From assembly GCA_949948895.1 (NCBI GenBank), contig CATLHE010000010.1, positions 1 to 64,000 of the forward strand: DNA of 64,000 nt, in the 5' to 3' direction. The translations under genes were made by a program, and so were the position numbers. Position 1 is the first letter of the stretch. Every line of letters starts with the position of its first letter. The notes under the pieces were generated by a model, which had not been told where the DNA came from, made no database searches, and saw nothing but the letters and a program-made list of their open reading frames with translations. The DNA is from an uncultured Christensenella sp. GTDB lineage: Bacteria; Bacillota; Clostridia; Christensenellales; Pumilibacteraceae. Shown here one piece after another: positions 58,895 to 64,000 of this stretch.

Positions 58895-60135
58895 CCGTCG
58901 ATCTGCTGAGATTATTCGGAATTTTGTGTATCGCATTCGTTGTCGGTAAATTGGCGTCAAAAATCAAATTACCTGCTATTTTGGGCTGGTTGATAACGGG
59001 GATCGTATTCGGTCCGTATCTCGCTGAGATCGTGTCGTTGGAAATAATAGAATCGATGTGGTATAAGATATTCGTAAAAGTCTTCGAATGCTTCGCGGGA
59101 GTAATGATAGGCAGGGAGATAATCTTTAAGAAAATAGCGCGGTCGGGTAGGCAGATCATAGGTATCACGGTGATACAGGCATTGGGAACGTTTCTTTTTG
59201 TAACTCTGGCGTTTGCGATAGCGTTTGCCATAGGAAATATACCGATCTATTTGGCTTTTGTGATGGGCGGTATAGCTCTCGCGACAGCGCCCGCTCCCGC
59301 ATTGTCCATAGTCAATGAGTATCACACCGACGGTCCGGTTACAAAAACATTGATACCCCTTGCCGCCATAGACGACGTTATAGGCGTAATAGTGTTTTTT
59401 ACGACCATATCCGTTATCGGAGCGGTTAAAGGCGGGCAATCCGCGTCGGTACTTGCTACCGTCGGTATGATAGTTTTTCCTTTTGTTATCGGTATAGCGT
59501 TTGGCATTTCGACGGGGTTTATACTCAAAAAAATAAAAAGCGGAATAGGTTGTTTTATCGTTTTATTAATCGGGTTGGCTTGTTGTATCGTGGTGGGAGT
59601 GATTATCGATTTATATTTATTCCGCTCGTTCACTTTAAACTATCTGCTCATAGGGATGTCGTTTTCCGCATCTGTCGCGAATATAATAGATGAGCAAAAG
59701 CTTGAGGGCATGATGAAAAAGTATGCGCCCATACTCGGCGTTTCGCTTTTGATCGTCATTGTCAATTTGGGAATGCCTCTCGATTATCGGCTTATAGCGG
59801 GCGCGGGGGCGTTTACTGCTGTGTATATTTTGGCAAGAGCGGTCGGTAAGGTCGGGTTCTCCTTTTTGGGCGGAAAGATCACAAAAGCCGATCCCATGGT
59901 TACAAAATGGCTGGGTTTTACTCTGTTGCCGCATTCAGGCGTGTCGTTGGTGTTTGCGAGTATAGCGGTAAATACTTTCTCGACTATAGATACGGCGTTG
60001 GCAGCCGTTGTTTCGGGTACGATAGTCGCCGCAGCGATAATCAATGAGATCATATCCGTTATATTGGCAAAAATAGCATTTAAAAAAGCGGGGGAGCTTG
60101 GTACCGCAACTCAGTTCGACGCGCTTTTACCGTAA
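58891..60135 (+). CDS. CPA2-type cation:proton antiporter
   Basis: A 414-residue membrane protein with ~12 helices, of the NhaA-fold CPA2 (KefB/NapA-like) group. AILGWLITGIVFGP is near residue 30. The ion-binding aspartates lie in PLAAIDDVIGVIVFF (~residues 158-159, the DD pair typical of electrogenic Na+/H+ antiporters). LLPHSGVSLVFAS is in the last third. There is no C-terminal TrkA-N regulatory domain, so it is a minimal antiporter. Translation is coupled to the tetR gene. Likely role: Na+ or K+ extrusion and pH homeostasis under TetR control. Confidence 0.9.
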   Translation: MTVDLLRLFGILCIAFVVGKLASKIKLPAILGWLITGIVFGPYLAEIVSLEIIESMWYKIFVKVFECFAGVMIGREIIFKKIARSGRQIIGITVIQALGTFLFVTLAFAIAFAIGNIPIYLAFVMGGIALATAPAPALSIVNEYHTDGPVTKTLIPLAAIDDVIGVIVFFTTISVIGAVKGGQSASVLATVGMIVFPFVIGIAFGISTGFILKKIKSGIGCFIVLLIGLACCIVVGVIIDLYLFRSFTLNYLLIGMSFSASVANIIDEQKLEGMMKKYAPILGVSLLIVIVNLGMPLDYRLIAGAGAFTAVYILARAVGKVGFSFLGGKITKADPMVTKWLGFTLLPHSGVSLVFASIAVNTFSTIDTALAAVVSGTIVAAAIINEIISVILAKIAFKKAGELGTATQFDALLP

Positions 60136-60191
60136 CGTAAACCGCATGTGTTTTTATCAAAAAAGTAAATTAAGCATGGAATCAATAAACT

Positions 60192-60221
60192 GTTGCAAGG
60201 CGCGTTGAAGTGTGGTATCAT
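60192..60221 (+). promoter_or_regulatory. Putative promoter for the 60266 gene pair
   Basis: TTGCAA (60192-60197), 18-base spacer, extended -10 TGGTATCAT (TATCAT 60216-60221). Confidence 0.55.
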
Positions 60222-60265
60222 ATATTTGCTCGATGAGAGCGGAAATAAAGTTATTTGGAGAATTT

Positions 60266-60709
60266 ATGAATACCGACGAATTTCTCGAAGAAACTCTCGA
60301 AGATTATCTTTTGGAGTGCGTTTGCGACAAAGTGGAAGAAGTATCCGAACTTAAAGCGATGTTGGAAGATATAGAATATCTCGATGACAAAGATAAATTG
60401 ATCGCGGATACCACGCATTGCGAAATATTGGACGTCGATGATAGTTATGTGGAGGATTACGAAGTAAAAGACGGCAAAATCCACGTCAGATATCTTATTG
60501 ATTTTATTATGCAAACGTTTATCGACGACGAGTTTATTTGGCGCGTTCAGGGCACCGCAGTTGCAGAGCTCAATATACCGGAAGAAAACGCAAAAGAATG
60601 GGACGGCTTCGACAGCAAAAAGTTTACCGTCGACAGCGAATATAAGAAACTAGCCGAAATCACTAAGATGAGTTATCGTTTTATCGAATGCGATACGATA
60701 GATAACTGA
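60266..60709 (+). CDS. Hypothetical acidic protein (147 aa)
   Basis: Start ATG 60266 with GGAG five bases upstream; an earlier in-frame start at 60212 lies inside the predicted promoter and is rejected. The protein is acidic, has no membrane segment or signal, and contains alternating strands and helices (VRYLIDFIMQTFIDDEFIWRVQGTAVAELNIPEE). No family is recognised. It is followed 29 bases later by a DUF4177-like gene in the same direction, probably co-transcribed. Function unknown. Confidence 0.75.
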   Translation: MNTDEFLEETLEDYLLECVCDKVEEVSELKAMLEDIEYLDDKDKLIADTTHCEILDVDDSYVEDYEVKDGKIHVRYLIDFIMQTFIDDEFIWRVQGTAVAELNIPEENAKEWDGFDSKKFTVDSEYKKLAEITKMSYRFIECDTIDN

Positions 60710-60738
60710 TAAACATATTTAACTGAGAAAGCAGTATC

Positions 60739-61086
60739 ATGTACGAATATAAAGTCGAAAAGTACAGGGTCAAAAATGCCGAGAAAGGAATGAACGAACT
60801 CGCCAAACTCGGTTGGAGAGTAGTCGCCGTTTTACCGAATACGGCGATGTACGGGGTCGTCGTGACTTATGAACGGGAAGTAGACAGCGAACACTCAATC
60901 TGCGCCGAGTGCGGAAGCAAGTTTTTGTTGGCAAGCTCGAAAATGGAATCCCTGTGCCCGGAATGTGCGCACTTTTTGTACGGTTATCCTAATTGCGAGC
61001 ACGTTTTTGAAAACGGCAAATGCATTAAGTGCGGTTGGAACGGCAATCACAGCGAATATATCAAATCCCTGTTGAGCGACGATTAA
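60739..61086 (+). CDS. DUF4177-like protein fused to a zinc-ribbon
   Basis: A 115-residue protein. Residues 1-45 (YEYKVEKYRVKNAEKGMNELAKLGWRVVAVLPN) match the small DUF4177 ferredoxin-like domain (pattern W-E-Y-K-V, then LNELGxEGWRVVA). A cysteine-rich part follows with CAECGSK (~58), CPECAHF (~78) and CIKCGWN (~102), which could form one or two zinc ribbons. The fusion suggests a regulatory or scaffold function, but nothing specific can be said. A terminal-inverted-repeat element begins 43 bases after its stop. Confidence 0.7.
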   Translation: MYEYKVEKYRVKNAEKGMNELAKLGWRVVAVLPNTAMYGVVVTYEREVDSEHSICAECGSKFLLASSKMESLCPECAHFLYGYPNCEHVFENGKCIKCGWNGNHSEYIKSLLSDD

Positions 61087-61128
61087 GCGTAATCAAATAT
61101 ATATCTTAACAAAAAAATTTGACAATAG

Positions 61129-61421
61129 ATACGGGGTGGCGACCCTAGTAAAACACGCCCTAAGCGGCTCTTTTGCTCTTTGTCTGCGTTAAGCTCGCTT
61201 GTAGTAGCGCCGAGGCTACGACTTCGCTCGCTTGCCTTGACAAAAGCAACAAAATAGCTCGCTTAGGGTACATAGTATTTTTACGAGCAAAATCACGAGG
61301 ATAGACGCGCGAAACGCCGCGAAGTCGTACTCGGTAGTACGGCGAGCGACGGTTTGCGCGTATAGTCCGCGATTTTGCCGTATAAACGTGTTCTACAGGG
61401 GTCGCCACCTCGTAACCCGTA
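61129..61421. mobile_element. Second MITE-like non-coding element with terminal inverted repeats
   Basis: The outer ends ATACGGG (61129-61135) and CCCGTAT (61415-61421) are inverted. Inside them, GGTGGCGACCC...AACACG (from 61137) mirrors CGTGTTCTACAGGGGTCGCC (from 61387), giving ~25-base imperfect repeats. A nested pair CCCTAAGCG / CGCTTAGGG lies at ~61158-61268. The internal GCTTGTAGTAGC also occurs in the first element (~16719). No transposase. It fills most of the 370-base gap between the DUF4177-like and XRE genes; apparent open frames inside are explained by the element. Confidence 0.75.
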
Positions 61422-61457
61422 TGAGATAAAACTCTAACGGGCTTTCGGCTTGAATAG

Positions 61458-61781
61458 TTACATCGTTTTCATCAAGTTCAAGATCGATTTTTTCTTTTCG
61501 GCAGACAGTGTGTTCCATAAACGTATCACTTCTTTCTGTTCTTCGGTAAGAGCCATGAGTTCATCTTCGTTCAACAGAAAATCAATTACGCTTATCTCGA
61601 AAGCGGAACATATAGCTTCCAGCAAATATAAGGAAGGTGAGGATTCTCTGTCGCGCCAATTATAAATGGTTGTGGGAGCTATACTCGCTTTTTTCGCAAG
61701 TTCGTAAATAGTCCACCCCTTTTCCGATCGCAGAGCGTCGACTTTATCGTAAATTTCTTTTCCGCTTAATAAGTCCAACAT
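61458..61781 (-). CDS. XRE-family helix-turn-helix regulator (copy 1)
   Basis: A 107-residue protein with a Cro/C1-type HTH in the first ~65 residues (GWTIYELAKKASIAPTTIYNWRDRESSPSLYLLEAICSAFEISVIDFL). A short C-terminal helical segment follows (LTEEQKEVIRLWNTLSAEKKKSILNLMKTM) that probably dimerises. AAAGG precedes the start on the minus strand. It is nearly identical in layout to the gene at 61886 (about 80% of residues match by eye), so this is a tandem duplication. The upstream AT-rich region holds GGTAAT-type repeats that may be its operators. The closeness to copy 2 on the same strand suggests cross-regulation. Confidence 0.9.
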   Translation of the reverse strand: MLDLLSGKEIYDKVDALRSEKGWTIYELAKKASIAPTTIYNWRDRESSPSLYLLEAICSAFEISVIDFLLNEDELMALTEEQKEVIRLWNTLSAEKKKSILNLMKTM

Positions 61782-61885
61782 AGTATTACCTTTGATTTAC
61801 ATTATAATATATCAATTGGGTAAAATTATTCCCTATGATCTATATTGATATTACCCAATCTATTGATATAAGCACTGTTATAATC
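61782..61885 (-). promoter_or_regulatory. AT-rich control region of XRE copy 1 with GGTAAT/ACCC repeats
   Basis: Read on the minus strand: GGGTAATATC, then TTTTACCC, then TGATATATTATAATG (-10-like TATAAT), then AAGGTAATACT just before the ATG. Order and spacing are conserved in the region upstream of copy 2, which points to shared operators. Confidence 0.55.
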
Positions 61886-62209
61886 CTACATTGTTTTCAT
61901 AAGATTTATTATTGACTTCTTTTTCTCCGAGGATAACGTATTCCATATGCGTATTACTTCTTTTTGTTCTTCAGTAAGAGCGATAAGCTCATCTTCATCT
62001 AATAAAAAATCTATGACTGAAATTTCAAACGCAGAACACACGGATTCTAGTAAATATAAAGTAGGAGAGGATAGTCTATCTCGCCAATTGTAAATGGTAG
62101 TTGGAGCTACGCCTGCTTGCTTTGCGAGTTCGTAGATCGTCCAACCTTTTTCTATCCGCAAAGTATCTACTTTATCGTAAATATCTTTCCCACTTAATAA
62201 ATCTAACAT
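61886..62209 (-). CDS. XRE-family helix-turn-helix regulator (copy 2)
   Basis: A 107-residue paralogue of copy 1 with the same HTH (GWTIYELAKQAGVAPTTIYNWRDRLSSP) and C-terminal segment. Differences are scattered and mostly conservative, and several fall in or next to the recognition region (KASIAP versus KQAGVAP), so DNA specificity may differ slightly. It is more AT-rich than the flanking core genes. Ribosome-binding site AAGGG. It diverges from the SLOG-type gene at 62351, which it may control. Confidence 0.9.
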   Translation of the reverse strand: MLDLLSGKDIYDKVDTLRIEKGWTIYELAKQAGVAPTTIYNWRDRLSSPTLYLLESVCSAFEISVIDFLLDEDELIALTEEQKEVIRIWNTLSSEKKKSIINLMKTM

Positions 62210-62280
62210 AATATTACCCTTAATTTATATTGTAATATATCAGTAGGGTAAAAATATTACCTTTAATCTATATAAACATT
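62210..62280 (-). promoter_or_regulatory. Control region of XRE copy 2 with repeats matching those of copy 1
   Basis: Minus strand: AAAGGTAATA, TTTTTACCC, TGATATATTACAAT, AAGGGTAATATT before the ATG. Same element order as 61782-61885, and adjacent to the divergent promoter at 62291-62319. Confidence 0.55.
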
Positions 62281-62290
62281 ACTCATTTGG

Positions 62291-62319
62291 TTGATATTTG
62301 TTTTTGCTTTGACTATAAT
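62291..62319 (+). promoter_or_regulatory. Promoter of the SLOG-type gene
   Basis: TTGATA (62291-62296), 17-base spacer, perfect TATAAT (62314-62319). GGAGGA follows at 62341. Confidence 0.8.
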
Positions 62320-62350
62320 ATTATTAAGGATTCATTTGATGGAGGAATAT

Positions 62351-62890
62351 ATGAAAACGGCATTTATAGGACATAGACAAGTATTTGCAAGAAATATCGA
62401 ATCAAAACTTGCGGATGCAATTCAGACCGAGATAAACAACGGGTGTATTGCTTTTACTATGGGAACGCACGGGGAGTTTGACGACCTTGCGCTGAATGCT
62501 TGTAGGCGGTTAAAAAAGACTTATTCCCAATTGCAGATAGAAGTTGTAATTACGAGTTTGAATAGTATCAGGAAAGTAGACGAGCGCGATATCGTTCCTT
62601 ACAGCGACGTAAAAACCGTCATGTATGAGATCGAGGATGCGCACTACAAACAGCAGATTATGTTAAGCAATCGGCAGATGATAGATAGTTGCGACACACT
62701 TATTTGCTACGTTGATAATACCGCATACCGAAGCGGCGCGAAAGCGACTTTGCGTTATGCTGAGAAGAAAGGGCTGAAAGTAGTCAATCTTTACAGTGAA
62801 GACGATCAACCGTTTTACGGTGTTTCAAACGAAAAGGTAAAAGAGTTTTGGAGAAACCTATATGATGAGATCATAGGAAAAAAAGTATAA
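62351..62890 (+). CDS. SLOG-family (YpsA/DUF1273-like) protein
   Basis: A 179-residue Rossmann-like protein starting at ATG 62351 (GGAGGA four bases upstream). KTAFIGHRQV at the N-terminus is the DUF1273/SLOG start. A glycine-containing loop FTMGTHGEFDDLALNACRRL, an acidic DERDIVPY and a later TLICYVDNTAYRSGAKATLRYAEKKGLKVVNLY complete the fold. SLOG proteins bind nucleotides or nucleotide-derived signals and are frequent in phages, mobile elements and defence loci. Placed divergently from two XRE regulators and near a MITE-like element, it looks like accessory DNA. The ligand is unknown. Confidence 0.75.
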   Translation: MKTAFIGHRQVFARNIESKLADAIQTEINNGCIAFTMGTHGEFDDLALNACRRLKKTYSQLQIEVVITSLNSIRKVDERDIVPYSDVKTVMYEIEDAHYKQQIMLSNRQMIDSCDTLICYVDNTAYRSGAKATLRYAEKKGLKVVNLYSEDDQPFYGVSNEKVKEFWRNLYDEIIGKKV

Positions 62891-62956
62891 GTCAATAAAA
62901 ATTCGGTATTATGGCTCGCTATTGCGATAGCAGTAGCGACAGCAAAAAAGCAATAG

Positions 62957-62994
62957 AAAAACACCGCAGCGCGTTATGGTCTACGGTGTTTTAT
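62957..62994 (+). terminator. Terminator after the SLOG-type gene
   Basis: AAAACACCG (62957-62965) pairs with CGGTGTTTT (62984-62992), T-rich end. It could also terminate the convergent tRNA transcript. Confidence 0.8.
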
Positions 62995-63018
62995 TGACAG
63001 TCTTTTCGTACTGTTTAT

Positions 63019-63101
63019 TGGTGCGAGCGACAGGACTTGAACCTGCACGGTTACCCACCGGATCCTAAGTCCGGCGCGTCTGCCAATTTCGCCACGCTCG
63101 C
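63019..63101 (-). tRNA. tRNA-Leu(UAG), CCA encoded
   Basis: Minus-strand cloverleaf: acceptor GCGAGCG / CGCTCGC, D-arm TGGCGAAATTGGCAGACGC typical of tRNA-Leu, and anticodon loop CTTAGGA with anticodon TAG. A variable arm and T-arm GGTTCAAGTCC follow. The 3' end ACCA is encoded. It reads Leu codon CTA and relatives. Confidence 0.95.
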
Positions 63102-63113
63102 AAAACTTTTACG

Positions 63114-63142
63114 AGTATATCATATCCGTGCGGGAAAAGCAA
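63114..63142 (-). promoter_or_regulatory. Promoter of tRNA-Leu
   Basis: On the minus strand TTGCTT, 17-base spacer, TATACT, ending 12 bases before the tRNA 5' end. Confidence 0.7.
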
Positions 63143-63166
63143 GTGTTTATTAACTCGGAGAATTCC

Positions 63167-63195
63167 TTGATATTTTATTTTATATGTTGTATAAT
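63167..63195 (+). promoter_or_regulatory. Promoter of rdgB, placed for a leaderless mRNA
   Basis: TTGATA (63167-63172), 17-base spacer, perfect TATAAT (63190-63195). The ATG at 63202 is only 6 bases further, with no ribosome-binding site. Confidence 0.85.
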
Positions 63196-63201
63196 TGCGG
63201 T

Positions 63202-63780
63202 ATGAAAAAAATAGTTTTGGCAAGCGGAAACGCGGGCAAGCTCGCGGAGTTCAAGAGCATACTCGACGACTACGAGATAATTTCTCCGTCCGATCTGGGG
63301 ATCAAATTCGACGTAGATGAGACGGGCAGTACGTTTTACGACAATGCACTCATCAAGGCGCGCGCGCTGTTTGAGATTTGCAAGCTTCCTACGCTCGCGG
63401 ACGACAGCGGTATTTGCGTCGATGCGCTCGGCGGCGCGCCGGGCGTGTTTTCGGCGCGGTACAGCGGCGGTACGGACAAAGACAATAACGCTAAACTGCT
63501 CGCGGAGCTTAAAGGCAAGGCATCTCGCGCCGCGCACTTTTCTTGCTGTATCGTATATTACGACGGAACGCGGATAGTTTCGGCGACGGGCGATACATAC
63601 GGGCGTATCATAGAGTCGGAAGACGGCGAGGGCGGGTTCGGTTACGATCCTATATTTTTGAGCGACGATCTCGGCGTCACGTTCGGGCGCGCGTCTGCGG
63701 AAGAAAAGAACAAGGTAAGCCATCGCGCGCGTGCGCTCGCCGCACTGCGTGAAAAACTCGGCGCGCTCGCTAAGTCGTGA
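63202..63780 (+). CDS. rdgB: XTP/dITP diphosphatase (RdgB/HAM1)
   Basis: A 192-residue housecleaning enzyme that removes ITP, dITP and XTP from the nucleotide pool. MKKIVLASGNAGKLAEF is the substrate-binding SxNxxK start. FYDNALIKARAL and LADDSGICVDALGGAPGVFSARY (metal-binding acidic residues) follow, then GFGYDPIF and the terminal KNKVSHRARAL. ATG 63202 is chosen: it gives the conserved start, and an upstream in-frame ATG at 63184 precedes the -10 box. It overlaps the phosphodiesterase gene by 4 bases (GTGA), a common pairing in Bacillota. Confidence 0.95.
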   Translation: MKKIVLASGNAGKLAEFKSILDDYEIISPSDLGIKFDVDETGSTFYDNALIKARALFEICKLPTLADDSGICVDALGGAPGVFSARYSGGTDKDNNAKLLAELKGKASRAAHFSCCIVYYDGTRIVSATGDTYGRIIESEDGEGGFGYDPIFLSDDLGVTFGRASAEEKNKVSHRARALAALREKLGALAKS

Positions 63781-64000
63781 AAAAACATACTGCCGTTATA
63801 GTATCGGATGTTCATTACGACGCCGAACGCCTGCGAGCATTGATGCCCGTTATAAACTCTTCCGAGCTTTTCGTGTTTTGTGGCGACGGGTTGAATGCGG
63901 TGATGAATGAGCGCGGCGCGATCCTTGTGCCTATGGTGTGCGTTCGCGGCAACAATGATTTTTATACCGATATCACAGATACGGCTATTGCCATGCTCGG
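63777..64000 (+). CDS. MJ0936/YfcE-family metallophosphoesterase (3' end cut by window)
   Basis: GTG 63777 overlaps the rdgB stop. The first 74 residues read KKHTAVIVSDVHYDAERLRAL, then FVFCGDGLN and VCVRGNNDF: the D-x-H, G-D and G-N-x-D metal-binding motifs of the calcineurin-like YfcE/MJ0936 phosphodiesterases. The frame is open to the window edge. Substrate unknown; members hydrolyse model phosphodiesters. Confidence 0.88.
   Translation, partial: MKKHTAVIVSDVHYDAERLRALMPVINSSELFVFCGDGLNAVMNERGAILVPMVCVRGNNDFYTDITDTAIAML

Noticed and set aside
61450-61665. Plus-strand open frame opposite XRE copy 1
   Set aside because: The minus strand encodes a well-formed XRE protein duplicated next door; the plus-strand frame has no independent support.

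Overview
The window looks like a chromosomal segment of an uncultured, endospore-forming Gram-positive bacterium of the Clostridia type (Bacillota). The evidence is spoIIGA, sigE, sigG, a YlmC-type protein and spoIVA, Gram-positive-style division genes (ftsQ/divIB, ftsA, ftsZ), and well-formed sigma-A promoters with 17-base spacers. GC content is moderate, with more AT-rich patches at the XRE/SLOG end.

Layout. (1) 1-8 kb: two coiled-coil proteins, one cut by the window edge and one of 2,312 residues, both ending in basic low-complexity regions. (2) 8-16 kb: a dispersed-repeat patch, then murA, ftsQ, a self-contained Old-Yellow-Enzyme oxidoreductase unit, ftsA and ftsZ. (3) 15.5-17.1 kb: a CPCC zinc-ribbon gene and an acetyltransferase pseudogene broken by a stop codon and by a 348-bp terminal-inverted-repeat element. 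(4) 17-24 kb: spoIIGA-sigE facing an inverted sigG, then ylmC, nrdR, feoA-feoB and a pseudouridine synthase. (5) 24-27.6 kb: membrane proteins of poorly known function and a cyclophilin-like protein. (6) 27.6-38.4 kb: der-plsY, then a five-gene cassette, then spoIVA with a near-perfect sigma-E promoter. (7) 38.5-42.2 kb: a heterodimeric ABC exporter with one degenerate ATP site. (8) 42.2-42.9 kb: a second dispersed-repeat array. (9) 42.9-56.8 kb: a beta-glucan (laminarin-like) utilisation locus with a beta-helix lipoprotein, a GH16 laminarinase, two Big2/carbohydrate-binding lipoproteins, a membrane-anchored circularly permuted GH3 and a cytosolic GH3. (10) 56.9-64 kb: accessory genes, a TetR/antiporter pair, a second terminal-inverted-repeat element, tandem XRE regulators, a SLOG-type gene, tRNA-Leu, rdgB and the start of a phosphodiesterase gene.

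The most exciting region is 29.7-36.7 kb. Three tightly coupled genes encode a soluble FtsK/SpoIIIE-type ATPase whose N-terminal helical domain is homologous to the next gene product; that small protein, which has ESCRT-III-like features (basic N-half, acidic C-half, MIM1-like C-terminal helix); and an AAA ATPase with an MIT-like N-terminal domain and a Vps4-like core. They are followed, in the same direction and with no visible terminator, by a Cys-rich C_GCAxxG protein and a TIR-NB-ARC-beta-propeller protein resembling an NLR/APAF-1-type immune sensor. I read this as a candidate bacterial ESCRT-III/Vps4-like membrane-remodelling module coupled to a DNA-translocase-like pump. It could serve division, sporulation or defence. 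All of this is inferred from sequence reading and has not been tested.

A second theme is expression signals. Several genes have sigma-A-like promoters whose -10 box ends 6-9 bases before the start codon without a usable Shine-Dalgarno, which implies leaderless mRNAs. The polysaccharide locus carries conserved leader hairpins and a LacI-type palindromic operator.
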